DNA of 47,763 bases from Halodesulfovibrio spirochaetisodalis (GTDB taxonomy: Bacteria; Desulfobacterota; Desulfovibrionia; Desulfovibrionales; Desulfovibrionaceae). The DNA lies in assembly GCF_001672295.1 (NCBI RefSeq), contig NZ_JXMS01000030.1, positions 1 to 47,763 of the forward strand. Reading direction: 5' to 3'. A model generated the notes under the pieces. That model made no database searches. It worked only from the letters and a program-made list of their open reading frames with translations, and was not told where the DNA came from. Of this stretch, positions 24,807-33,149 are shown in pieces (position 1 is the stretch's first letter; each line of letters opens with the position of its first letter). Position numbers and translations under genes: made by a program.

Positions 24807-27170
24807 TTAGTTCTCTGTTGAAGTGGATGTGGCTTCCTTTTCGCTAGAATCGTCTACACTTGTTTGTGACGGTGTGTACTCTGTCGGCACTTCATCTGGT
24901 AAGGGCGCAGGGGGTGGCATGTCTTCCGGCGCAACATCGAACGGGGCAGCTGTGTATTGCGCAGTCTCTGGTGTTTGCTGCTGCGGACGAGGAGAGTTCG
25001 CAAACTCCAGTCTTACCTGTCCAAGCTCAATTTTAAGGTAAGCAGAGTAGTTTTTTCCTGCCTTTGAGACAAGTTCCAGTGGTTCTGTGGTGCGTCCTTT
25101 GGTCAGCAGCTCATCGACAATTTCATTGTCCATAGTACGCCCGAACATTGTTTTCCATATTACGAACATGCAGCCACCGTCGTCACGTTTCCAGTTGGAG
25201 CATGCATATCGTTTGTCCAAATCTGCAATTTCACCACCGCATAACGGACACTTTCCGTCAGGCTCTCGTTCTCCCACTTCTCTGGCTTTCATTTCCAGCA
25301 GGATAGGGGCAATGCTTTTCCCTTTTATGTGGCTGATGCCTCCGGCAACAAGGTGACGAATTGAGTGCATAAACTCAGGGTAGGTTGCATTCCCCCCTTC
25401 AATTTCTTTGAGGTTATGCTCCCATTGTCCCGTCATTTCAGGCGAAACGATGTCCGGTAACATGGCGGATATAACTTCGATTATTTCCTGACCGGAATTT
25501 GTTGCCTGAAGTTTTTTTCCTTTTCGCTCAATGTAGTTACGTGAGAGCAGTGTTTCGATTATCTGAGCGCGTGTTGCTGGAGTTCCAAGGCCACGTTCTT
25601 TCATGGCAAGGCGCAACTCATCGTCTTCAACAAATTTACCTGCAGTTTCCATGGCGCTGAGGAGTGATGCGTCAGTAAAGTGTGCAGGTGCTTTGGTCTG
25701 GCGCTTAACGGTATCAACTTCCTCCGTGGAGACTGAAGTACCTTTTCGCAGTGCTGGAAGAGGATTGTCCTGTGCTGTTCGCCAAGGTTCAACAACAAGC
25801 CATCCTTTGTCTTTGAATACTTTGCCCTTAGCGATGAACAGGTGCTCTCCCACAAAGACCCGCACAGTGGACGACTGATAGACGGCTTCTGGACTGAAGG
25901 CCGCAATGAAGCGCCGACATATCATGTCGTATATTTTCTGTTCGTCACCAGAAAGTTGGAGTAGATTGGCTTTGCGAGCCGTTGGGATAATAGCGTGGTG
26001 ATCAGTAACTTTTTTATCGTTCACGCATGGAAACTTTTTACCATCCTTAATACGGTTAACAGCAGGAACCGTCTCATCTTTATATAGAGGATAGATGGCA
26101 CGGAAGTACGTAAGGATTTCTGCAAAGAGCTCCTTTGTCAGATGACGTGAGTCAGTTCTTGGATAGGTGATAAGTTTTTTTTGCTCGTACAATGCCTGAG
26201 CAACCGCGAGGGTTTCTTTCGCAGACAACCCGAAGCGCGTGTTAGCTTCCCTTTGCAAGGTGGTAAGGTCAAAAGGCAGTGGCGGCTTGGTAGTACCTTT
26301 GCGACTGGTTACCCCTTCTATTTTGCCTTCTTTTCCTTTGCATTCGTCAACGACTTTTTGCGCGCGGGATTCGAAATTGATGCGCGTTTCTTTTTCGTCT
26401 TCAGGGAGATGGTACGTCGCAGAGAAGCAGTTTGCAGGTGCTGTATCAGCATCATCATTTTGCACAGTACTTGGGCTTGATGTGCTGTTTTTAACTGGAC
26501 GGCAGAATGTTGCTTCTACCGTCCAGTAATCTTTCGGTACAAAGTGTTCAATTTCGTTTCGGCGGTCTGCAAGGAGTTTGAGTACAGGTGTCTGTACACG
26601 CCCGACTGAAATAAGACGATTCGCTTTTACCGTGAATATGCGGGAAAAGTTCATGCCGATAAGCCAGTCAGCCTCAGCTCTGGCAAAGGCGGCAAGCCCA
26701 AGATTACGCTTTTTTGCGTCGGGCATAAGCTTGTTTAAGCTTTTTTTCAGCCCTTCTTCCGTCATGTCGTTTGCCCATAACCGCTTAACCGGCTTGGTGC
26801 AGCCTGCCAGCAGATATATACGGCGGAAGATAAGCTCACCTTCGCGACCGGCGTCCGTTGCGTTGACAACGTCAGTCACTGTTTCGTCGTTCAGTAAGCG
26901 ATTCAGTACGGCGTACTGCCGTTGGCCTTCTTTAAGGACTGCAAGCTTGAATTTAGGCGGGATAATGGGCAGTTGCTCAATGTTCCACCGTCCTTGCCAA
27001 GCTTCATGTTGTTCTTCCGGTTCGGCAATGCCTACAAGATGTCCTACCGCCCAACTGACGATGTGGGTGGTACCTTCTAAATAACCTTCCCTGCGGTTTG
27101 TCGCGTTAACATGCGGTGCAATTTCGCGGGCAACCGAGGGCTTTTCTGCAATAATAAGTGTCTTTGGCAT
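24807..27170 (-). CDS. topB: DNA topoisomerase III
   Basis: A 787-residue type IA topoisomerase that decatenates DNA during replication and recombination. The N-terminal Toprim domain has EKPSVAREI (9-17) and DAGREGE (106-112); the active-site Tyr336 is in LITYPRTDSRHL. A C-terminal zinc finger (CPLCGG, then CSN and GGCMF, about 655-690) is followed by a Pro/Glu/Ser/Thr-rich tail of about 60 residues that looks disordered. Length is above the 650-residue E. coli TopB because of an insert near 225-255 and the tail. The ATG start has only a weak ribosome site. It is 42 bp downstream of the WaaY-like kinase gene on the same strand. Confidence 0.93.
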   Translation of the reverse strand: MPKTLIIAEKPSVAREIAPHVNATNRREGYLEGTTHIVSWAVGHLVGIAEPEEQHEAWQGRWNIEQLPIIPPKFKLAVLKEGQRQYAVLNRLLNDETVTDVVNATDAGREGELIFRRIYLLAGCTKPVKRLWANDMTEEGLKKSLNKLMPDAKKRNLGLAAFARAEADWLIGMNFSRIFTVKANRLISVGRVQTPVLKLLADRRNEIEHFVPKDYWTVEATFCRPVKNSTSSPSTVQNDDADTAPANCFSATYHLPEDEKETRINFESRAQKVVDECKGKEGKIEGVTSRKGTTKPPLPFDLTTLQREANTRFGLSAKETLAVAQALYEQKKLITYPRTDSRHLTKELFAEILTYFRAIYPLYKDETVPAVNRIKDGKKFPCVNDKKVTDHHAIIPTARKANLLQLSGDEQKIYDMICRRFIAAFSPEAVYQSSTVRVFVGEHLFIAKGKVFKDKGWLVVEPWRTAQDNPLPALRKGTSVSTEEVDTVKRQTKAPAHFTDASLLSAMETAGKFVEDDELRLAMKERGLGTPATRAQIIETLLSRNYIERKGKKLQATNSGQEIIEVISAMLPDIVSPEMTGQWEHNLKEIEGGNATYPEFMHSIRHLVAGGISHIKGKSIAPILLEMKAREVGEREPDGKCPLCGGEIADLDKRYACSNWKRDDGGCMFVIWKTMFGRTMDNEIVDELLTKGRTTEPLELVSKAGKNYSAYLKIELGQVRLEFANSPRPQQQTPETAQYTAAPFDVAPEDMPPPAPLPDEVPTEYTPSQTSVDDSSEKEATSTSTEN

Positions 27171-27212
27171 TATCCGACACAGGTAGGACGAACCGGACGT
27201 TGCGTCAATGTT

Positions 27213-27779
27213 CTATTTTTTGCCTCGTAGCTTCTGGAACATGCCGGAAATTTTTTGCGGTAGCGATATATTTATCCAGCGTTTTTCTACCTCGTTACGA
27301 AAATGTGTTCCGAGATCTTTTTCCAGCCGGTACAGTACGCCAGATCTGCCACGGGACACAAATATCGAGTCAGTGTATCCTTCCAGATCTATCACATAAA
27401 ATTCACCGTCTTTATAAAGAAAATTTCCGCGGTTGAAGTCGAAAAAAACAATGCCTGCATTTAAGATAGAAGCAACAAGTTCGATGAGGCGCTTTTCAAT
27501 TTCCGGGTCGTTTGTTGTTGTGAGATATTCTTCCAGCGTTGGCGCATTGATTTCTTTAGTTACCACCATGTATTTTTCGGCTTTAATAACCGGTGGTGTT
27601 TTTATTCTCAGTTCCGAAAATTTATTAGCAATATACGCGAAGTTTTCTCCGGGGTATCTACGGATACCAAGCCAGTATTTGAGCTTGAGCTCAAGTTTTG
27701 GTGTGAAATATTTTGTATATTCGCCTGTTTCTTTGTTGTAATAAACCGAACGCTTATGGTTCTTTCGTAAACACGTCAT
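27213..27779 (-). CDS. LPS core kinase-like protein (WaaY/InaA type)
   Basis: A 188-residue protein with a compact kinase-like core. GIVFFDFNRGNFLYKDGEFYVIDLEG (in part, 109-134) shows the catalytic Asp114, metal-binding Asn119 and the DLEG Asp131, as in lipopolysaccharide heptose kinases and small Rio-like kinases. The N-terminus has the Tyr/Lys-rich strand pattern of these enzymes, but no clear glycine loop. GAGAGG precedes the ATG by 6 nt. It probably phosphorylates the inner core of LPS at the cytosolic face. It lies just upstream of topB; a functional link is not apparent. WaaY-like is the best fit, but substrate is not certain. Confidence 0.75.
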   Translation of the reverse strand: MTCLRKNHKRSVYYNKETGEYTKYFTPKLELKLKYWLGIRRYPGENFAYIANKFSELRIKTPPVIKAEKYMVVTKEINAPTLEEYLTTTNDPEIEKRLIELVASILNAGIVFFDFNRGNFLYKDGEFYVIDLEGYTDSIFVSRGRSGVLYRLEKDLGTHFRNEVEKRWINISLPQKISGMFQKLRGKK

Positions 27780-27946
27780 TATAAACCTCTCAGCTGTTTA
27801 TGGCACCATGCGGTGTGCCCACAGCAGCTCCTCCCCCGAGGTGCAAAAAGCCCGAAGGGCATGACGTGTCTACGATGATTTTACGATGATTTTCAATGCA
27901 AAATTTTATAATCTACAATGTGGAATGTTAAGAAACGGTTAAATGT

Positions 27947-29245
27947 TTATTGATTTCCTGAAACGGTCTTGAGTGTCTGTAAAAAACGGGAGCGGAGCTT
28001 ATCTCCCATGAGTCCTTTCTTGACAGCAGGGAGCTTCAAAAATCCGCCGAGTACGGCACGCATGAAGTTTTCAGCGGCGCTGTTAGGGTTGTCGAAAAGC
28101 AGGTTTTGTAACGTACCGCGCTCAAGAGACTGGAGAATGGCACGCTCAAAGGTGTCTTCCGGATGTATGATTCGCTTTGAAGATTTCTCAAGAACCAGTG
28201 CGCCGGGTTTGCATTTTAATGCGCAAACGCCACATCCCAGACAGAGAGCTTCGTCGATGACTGCAAGCTTCTTGGGACGCTTGCCGTCAATAACAGCACC
28301 ATAGCTTTCCTGCATAGTGATGGCATCGACAGGACATGCTTTGGCGCAGAGCCCGCAACCGATACAGTCTTTTTCAGAGCAAGTGGCAATGAATGTGGAT
28401 GAGATGAGAATATTCGTGTAGCCGCTCTTTTTAATGCCATTCATCAAATTGCAACAGCAACCGCAACAGTGACAGATGAAACCGACATCCTGTTGAACAT
28501 TATCTGCTGTAAGTGTGAATCCCATATCTTTGGAGCGGGCAAGGATGTCTAGCATTTCTTCCTTGCTGGAGCGTCGTGCAAGGCCGTTTTTAATCATGGC
28601 TTCAGCTCCATCTCCCATTGTTGTGCATGTATCCAGCGGTACATTACACTGTCGCTCTCCCAAATGATGCTTCTCATGTCTGCAGGAGCATAAGCTCACA
28701 GCAAAAGACGACTTTGCATCTACCAAAGTCTCAGCACGTTCGTAATCCAGCACCTCAACGTGCGGGTCTTTGAGGATTGTTTCTTCGTGAGGCAGAGCAC
28801 GCATTACGGAGATTTCCTGCCCGTCACCAAAGTTTGCATGCATAAAATCTTTGTTGCCGAACATATATGCCTGAAACAGTTCAGCCCATTTTTTTTGCGG
28901 GAGATTGGGACCAGTGCGCATCATGGTAAATTCAAAGAAGCCTACAATAAACGGGCTTACCATGTATTCGTAATGATCTTCATTCCAGATATCGCATACA
29001 AGCCCTTTCGTGCACATGCCATCGAGCATAAAGTGTAATTTCTGTTTATGGATTCCCGTCAAGTGAGCAATGCGTTCCAATGAAGCAGGCCTGTACGGCA
29101 TAGCCACAATAAGTTCCGCTTCAGCCGGAGTGTAGAGGTATGAGATCATCTCTTTCAGGGCGTCATTCCATGGCATGCGAACCAGTGAGCCGTCTAATTT
29201 TTCCCCAAGCTGTTTATAAATATCTTTAGCGACGATGTGTCCCAT
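27947..29245 (-). CDS. multi-cluster 4Fe-4S ferredoxin protein with N-terminal winged-helix-like region
   Basis: A 432-residue cytosolic iron-sulfur protein. Residues about 40-105 look like a winged helix (PASLERIAHLTGIHKQKLHFMLDGMCTKGLV). Then come a Cys set CSC-x11-C-x6-C (186, 188, 200, 207), an unusual CHCCGCCC stretch (258-265), and two classical 4Fe-4S motifs (Cys294, 297, 300, 304 and 335, 338, 341, 345). So up to four clusters may be present. Such proteins occur in anaerobes and are probably electron-transfer or redox-sensing factors, but no substrate can be assigned. GGAGAG stands before the ATG. It is last in a unit with the 74-residue and YCII-like genes. Confidence 0.8.
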   Translation of the reverse strand: MGHIVAKDIYKQLGEKLDGSLVRMPWNDALKEMISYLYTPAEAELIVAMPYRPASLERIAHLTGIHKQKLHFMLDGMCTKGLVCDIWNEDHYEYMVSPFIVGFFEFTMMRTGPNLPQKKWAELFQAYMFGNKDFMHANFGDGQEISVMRALPHEETILKDPHVEVLDYERAETLVDAKSSFAVSLCSCRHEKHHLGERQCNVPLDTCTTMGDGAEAMIKNGLARRSSKEEMLDILARSKDMGFTLTADNVQQDVGFICHCCGCCCNLMNGIKKSGYTNILISSTFIATCSEKDCIGCGLCAKACPVDAITMQESYGAVIDGKRPKKLAVIDEALCLGCGVCALKCKPGALVLEKSSKRIIHPEDTFERAILQSLERGTLQNLLFDNPNSAAENFMRAVLGGFLKLPAVKKGLMGDKLRSRFLQTLKTVSGNQ

Positions 29246-29280
29246 ATGCTCTCCTAGTGCTGATAGAGGCTGTAAACGTC

Positions 29281-29505
29281 TTATTTGCTGTTTGTGAATC
29301 CGGTCAGGCGGCGAAGGCTGTGCCCTGTATGTATCAGGAAGGTATACCGCGGTTGTTCCGGTTGCGTTGCTTCCGGTTGGTCTTCTTCCAGAATGGCATA
29401 TTGTCCCGGTAGAGGGTCAGCCTTTTCAGGTGCCCGAGAAAACCCCCTACCTTTAAGAAGCTCTTCTTGTTCCTGAACTGTTGTTGGATTTACGGGATTA
29501 TTCAT
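29281..29505 (-). CDS. small hypothetical protein
   Basis: A 74-residue, Pro/Glu/Gln-rich hydrophilic protein without Cys, signal peptide or membrane segment. It is 8 bp behind the YCII-like gene and 35 bp before the ferredoxin gene, so it is carried in their operon; its ribosome site is weak. I do not recognise it. Confidence 0.6.
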   Translation of the reverse strand: MNNPVNPTTVQEQEELLKGRGFSRAPEKADPLPGQYAILEEDQPEATQPEQPRYTFLIHTGHSLRRLTGFTNSK

Positions 29506-29513
29506 AAGCAGTG

Positions 29514-29807
29514 CTATGCTTTTTCCTGTATGGCTTCAAGTCCGTTTGCAACCATAGAAGGGATAAATTCTTGTATGTCATATGCAGCGAGATTTTCAGT
29601 ATAAAACGGGTCAGCTTGAAGTATGTTTTCAAGTGTTTCTCGGGAGTCTGCGGTGGCTAGGATTATCCCTCCGTTGCGAGGAACTTTTCGTCCTGAGGCG
29701 ATAAAGTGACCTGCTTTATATTGCTCGTGAAGATATGCAACATGTGCATCCAGGTGCTGGTCAATCTGGTCTAATTCACAAGTATAGGTAAGAGATACAA
29801 TAAACAT
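29514..29807 (-). CDS. YCII-family protein
   Basis: A 97-residue YCII domain, a small ferredoxin-like fold that often carries a His-Asp pair (here in DAHVAYLHEQ, with ASGRKVPRNGGIILA following). Many are single-domain enzymes or stress proteins of unclear reaction. The ATG at 29807 has AAAGGA about 7 nt upstream; the frame stays open 30 codons higher without support. It is the first gene of the YCII - 74-residue - ferredoxin unit. Confidence 0.82.
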   Translation of the reverse strand: MFIVSLTYTCELDQIDQHLDAHVAYLHEQYKAGHFIASGRKVPRNGGIILATADSRETLENILQADPFYTENLAAYDIQEFIPSMVANGLEAIQEKA

Positions 29808-30179
29808 CTTTATTCCTTTAGCTTGGCTTGGATAAGAGGGAGACGGCATTGATGAGTATGTGCTCAGGTATTGTATGAGCTTGCTTTGGCAAGTCAAGCT
29901 ACTGTGTTCAAATGTTTATGTATATTTTCGTCTTTGAATGAGATCTTCTGTACTGGTTTTTGAAAGATGGCGTGTTGTAGTGTCTGTTGTTTTTGAAATA
30001 AAGTGTTGAATTTTGTTTTGTAACTACTAAATGGCAAATTATTACAATGTAGTAGTTCTTTTTAATGTAACTTATACTTAAATATAGATTATTTTTGTGT
30101 GCCTATACTTTCTACTGAATAGAGTTTTATGTCACCTTAGGACGATAAAAGAGACCGTACCTTACAACGGGAGATTACT

Positions 30180-30545
30180 ATGTTTAAAAAATACGGATTG
30201 TTGTTAGCTATTTGTACAGCGTTGCTGTTGGGTGGATGCGGAACAGATAAATCAACTACCGATACAAAGGCACCTGAAACCCAACAGGAAATGCAAAAAG
30301 ATACCACTGACAACACAATGCAAAATCAGGAGCAGGAGACACAACCTGCAACACCTGAGGAAAATACCGATCAGGGTATGTCTCAGGATCAAATGAAGGA
30401 AAATACTGACATGGGTTCAGAAACCATGCAGCAGAACGACACAATGAAAGAAGACATGGATAAGACCATGCCTGAAAAAAACAGCACTGATGAGCAAAAA
30501 ACTTCCGGACAACGTCTTCCGGTAACTGGTGTGTTAAACACGTAG
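30180..30545 (+). CDS. small lipoprotein, Gln/Met/Thr/Asp-rich
   Basis: A 121-residue lipoprotein. The signal peptide ends in the lipobox LLGGC, with Cys at residue 20, so it should be lipid-anchored. The mature part is low-complexity and acidic (many Gln, Met, Thr, Asp, Glu, Lys), with no fold I recognise. The ATG follows a GGGAG site. The 280 bp upstream hold no gene; a terminator follows. It is a separate unit from the exported proteins downstream. Confidence 0.8.
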   Translation: MFKKYGLLLAICTALLLGGCGTDKSTTDTKAPETQQEMQKDTTDNTMQNQEQETQPATPEENTDQGMSQDQMKENTDMGSETMQQNDTMKEDMDKTMPEKNSTDEQKTSGQRLPVTGVLNT

Positions 30546-30555
30546 TGTTGTAATA

Positions 30556-30591
30556 GGGCAGGAGGCTGAGCGTTTCTTGCTTCCTGCCCTT
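30556..30591 (+). terminator. terminator behind the small lipoprotein
   Basis: Stem GGGCAGGA (30556-30563) / TCCTGCCC (30582-30589), 18-nt interior that can pair partly; only a short T-tail. Confidence 0.6.
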
Positions 30592-30633
30592 AATAACAAG
30601 CGTAGGTCTGTTGCGCGCAGGTGAGGTTTGGCT

Positions 30634-31026
30634 ATGATACAACGCTTTTTTTGTGCCTTGCTGCTTGTCCTGGTTCTGGCCGGATGTGAGCTGTACACCA
30701 CGCATATGACGCCGGATCAGCTTATTGGTCAGACAGTTATCTTGACGCTGGAGTCAGGGGCTTTTCCTGATTCTACGATGACAATGCAGTTTGTTTCCTC
30801 AAAAGATTTAGTGTGGCGTTTGAGCGGGAATCTTGGGGAAGCAACGGGTTCTTCTGATTATCTTGTTTCCAGAATTAATCCGCAGACCATTTTGATGGCC
30901 TGGCGGAATGAAGAACACGAGGTCAGTTATATTGTAACGATGGATTTTGATGAACGGCGTTGTTTTTTAGTGCGCGCAGACCATGGTCGTAACTTATTGT
31001 CTGAGGGCGTGGTCGCTATCGAGTAA
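30634..31026 (+). CDS. exported MoaF-like lipoprotein, copy 1 of 3
   Basis: A 130-residue lipoprotein: signal peptide with lipobox VLAGC (Cys at 18). The mature domain (about 25-130) follows the pattern P(D/E)xLIGxTxxxTxExGxF, a Trp-containing strand, a xSxxxxV-xxI-xxxxI-xxWRxE stretch, then VTMDF and a final short strand. This matches the two next genes and looks like a MoaF/lipocalin-like beta-barrel. The ATG at 30634 has GAGG 7 nt upstream; a TTG two codons earlier is rejected. It is 6 nt before copy 2. Ligand unknown; the link to molybdenum cofactor is not implied by the fold name. Confidence 0.75.
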   Translation: MIQRFFCALLLVLVLAGCELYTTHMTPDQLIGQTVILTLESGAFPDSTMTMQFVSSKDLVWRLSGNLGEATGSSDYLVSRINPQTILMAWRNEEHEVSYIVTMDFDERRCFLVRADHGRNLLSEGVVAIE

Positions 31027-31032
31027 TGAGGC

Positions 31033-31542
31033 ATGGCTGATAGAAACGTGAAGAAAGCGGGTGCGGGTATGCGTAACACGATCATTTTCTTATTTGTAAT
31101 TTTCTTTGTGCAAATTACCGCCTGCGGTATGGCACAACAGGTGGATATACAGCCCGAAGACCTTGTGGGGAAAACTCTCACGGAAACATGGCGGCGGGGT
31201 AGTTTTGTCGGGGCTTCATACAAGACTCACATTATTACACCGAACAGGATGCGCTGGTTTGCGTTGACCGGGAATTTGAAGGGCAAGAGTGAAGAAGTTG
31301 AATATGTTTGCACAAAAGTAGGAAGGGAAATCCTGCAAATTTCCTGGCGGGAAGAAACTACAGGGTCCCAGGCTATAGTGACCTATAATTTTAAAACAAT
31401 GAAGATGTACGGCGTAATCGTTGAGAAAAAACGTGATTATTTGTTGCAGGGATCGTTCACCATTGAGCTGACAAATGCGAAGCGAGATGACCAGAGTGAT
31501 CTGCCTCAGTTGTTCAAAGATACCCTTAACACTGAACAGTAG
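31033..31542 (+). CDS. exported MoaF-like lipoprotein, copy 2 of 3
   Basis: A 169-residue protein. With the ATG at 31033 the signal peptide is preceded by a basic 12-residue stretch; a second ATG at 31069 would give a standard signal. The lipobox is ITAC. The mature domain has PEDLVGKTLTETWRRGSFVG, a RMRWFALTG strand, ISWREE, and VTYNFKTMKMYGV, the most complete family pattern of the three. It ends near the start of copy 3, so they are cotranscribed. Function unknown. Confidence 0.75.
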   Translation: MADRNVKKAGAGMRNTIIFLFVIFFVQITACGMAQQVDIQPEDLVGKTLTETWRRGSFVGASYKTHIITPNRMRWFALTGNLKGKSEEVEYVCTKVGREILQISWREETTGSQAIVTYNFKTMKMYGVIVEKKRDYLLQGSFTIELTNAKRDDQSDLPQLFKDTLNTEQ

Positions 31543-31554
31543 GTGGGGGGGATT

Positions 31555-32001
31555 ATGAAAAACGTATTTGCAGCACTGGTATTGATTCTGGCTTTTACAA
31601 CGGTCTGCTTTGCGGCAAAAAAAGACGTAAAAGAAAAGAAAGACGAGGACGTGATTACTGTTCCGCAGGAAAAGAAAGTTGTCATTGAGGACCTTATAGG
31701 AAAGACCATTGCGTTTACGTGGGAGTCCGGGCCGTTTAAGGATGAAGATAACCAGTTGCTGGTTGTCGACCCGAATACCATGCGTCTTTCTGTAGAATCC
31801 GGCATGAATATGACTGATCCGAGCACCATTAAATTTGAGGTCATACAGATAGACAACGAGATTTTTATCCTCACATGGCGTAGTGAAGAGTATGCACAGA
31901 CTCTTGTTATGACCCTCAACTTCAAGACACATATGATCTATGAAGTTGTAGTGACGGAAAAAGCAAACTATGTGTCGCAAGGACCTTTTATCTTGAAGTG
32001 A
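31555..32001 (+). CDS. exported MoaF-like protein, copy 3 of 3
   Basis: A 148-residue protein with a Sec signal peptide (cleavage after about residue 22, CFA|A), followed by a Lys/Glu-rich linker and the same domain: EDLIGKTIAFTWESGPFKD, ILTWRSEEYAQTLVMTLNFKTHMIYEV. It has no lipobox, so it is likely periplasmic rather than anchored. The ATG at 31555 has a G-rich site just upstream; the GTG at 31543 is rejected. The terminator at 32074 closes the unit. Confidence 0.75.
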   Translation: MKNVFAALVLILAFTTVCFAAKKDVKEKKDEDVITVPQEKKVVIEDLIGKTIAFTWESGPFKDEDNQLLVVDPNTMRLSVESGMNMTDPSTIKFEVIQIDNEIFILTWRSEEYAQTLVMTLNFKTHMIYEVVVTEKANYVSQGPFILK

Positions 32002-32073
32002 TGGTGTGTTTTTCTATTTAGGTGAACTGGGTCAGATTGGACTTATTGAGAAACGACACGTTACTTTATGATG

Positions 32074-32123
32074 AAAAAAGCCAAGCTCTTACATACGGCG
32101 TATGGTTAGAGCTTGGCTTTTTT
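32074..32123. terminator. long hairpin terminator, AAGCCAAGCT type
   Basis: A 15-bp stem AAAAAAGCCAAGCTC (32074-32088) / GAGCTTGGCTTTTTT (32109-32123), with an inner CATAC/GTATG hairpin. It shares its arms with the terminator at 15342-15390. Works both ways. Confidence 0.92.
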
Positions 32124-32229
32124 GAATTTTATGCTGTCTACTCAGGCAGGTACAGTCGTGCAGGCTTGAGTCAGGTCTTGCCGATACTGGGGCACTGAAC
32201 TGAAAGTACTCTCTGTATAATATGATGCG

Positions 32230-33024
32230 TTATTTAACGGAGAGAAGACCGTGGGCAATCTGAGCGAAACCGGCTCCGCCACGCTTTTCTGTGATCCATG
32301 ACGGTTTATGTTCAATGGTGCTCTCAAACTCTAGAACATTGGCTACTCCTACAGAATTAGGGAAGTAACCGAAGATTGGAGCGTCGTTTGGAGAATCTCC
32401 AGCGTAGACAACCTGCTCTCTAACTTGCTCAAGTTCCACATTAAACTCTTCTTTGAGAATCCGTGCAGACATAGCGAGTTTATCATACTGCCCGAACCAT
32501 GCATTAACATGAATTGAACTGATTTTAGCTGTTGTACCTGCTTCGGTACAAATCTCTTTAATTTTATGTACATCTTTTGCACAAAGAGCCGGTACATCTT
32601 CGCAGAAATCAATAGCGATATCTGTTTCACGGTATGCCTGATCTGCAGAGATTGCGCAGCCGGGTACTTTTTCTACAACAAGTTCACCGAGCTCTGCGAG
32701 TTTAACTTTATGCTGTGCTCGGAGTTCATCTTCTGTTGCGTAGCGACGGATCATCTTTTTTGATGTGTCATCGTAACGGAAGTAAAATGCACCGTTTTCA
32801 CCAACTACTCCATCCACAGGCCACATGCGGGCAATCTGGTCACACCAGCCTGCGGGGCGTCCGGTAATGGGAATTACAACAAAGCCGTTTTCACGCAGGC
32901 GCTCAAGAGCGGTGTAGGCTTCAGCACGGAGGCGGCCTTCGTCAGTCAGTGTGTCGTCAATGTCGGTCAGGATATAGCGGATGTTTTCTTTAACATCTGC
33001 GGGCATGGTGGAAAAAGGCTTCAT
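32230..33024 (-). CDS. HAD-family (Cof/IIB-type) phosphatase
   Basis: A 264-residue cytosolic HAD phosphatase. Motif I DIDDTLT is at 21-27 (Asp21, Asp23), motif II is ITGRP, and motif IV GDSPNDAPIF lies near the C-terminus; the cap is type IIB. Relatives dephosphorylate sugar or mannosyl-glycerate phosphates. The frame is open for 36 codons upstream, but that DNA is the phnE terminator. The start is the ATG at 33024, with AAGGAA about 11 nt upstream; an ATG at 33006 is also possible. It lies downstream of the phn operon but behind a terminator, so common control is uncertain. Confidence 0.85.
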   Translation of the reverse strand: MKPFSTMPADVKENIRYILTDIDDTLTDEGRLRAEAYTALERLRENGFVVIPITGRPAGWCDQIARMWPVDGVVGENGAFYFRYDDTSKKMIRRYATEDELRAQHKVKLAELGELVVEKVPGCAISADQAYRETDIAIDFCEDVPALCAKDVHKIKEICTEAGTTAKISSIHVNAWFGQYDKLAMSARILKEEFNVELEQVREQVVYAGDSPNDAPIFGYFPNSVGVANVLEFESTIEHKPSWITEKRGGAGFAQIAHGLLSVK

Positions 33025-33075
33025 GTGAAATGCAGTTCCTTGGCATTGGTGTTCTGAAAAATGAAAAAGCATATA

Positions 33076-33103
33076 AAAAGAGGGCAACCAGGTGCCCTCT
33101 TTT
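33076..33103 (-). terminator. terminator of the phn operon
   Basis: Stem AAAAGAGGGCA (33076-33086) / TGCCCTCTTTT (33093-33103), 6-nt loop, T-rich on the minus strand. 47 nt past the last phnE stop. Confidence 0.85.
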
Positions 33104-33149
33104 AGTGTCTTGCGGGTAAATGCGTAACGCACTTACTTGATTCGTTGTC

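Noticed and set aside
33025-33132. 36-codon N-terminal extension of the HAD phosphatase
   Set aside because: It crosses the phn operon terminator and lacks HAD sequence.
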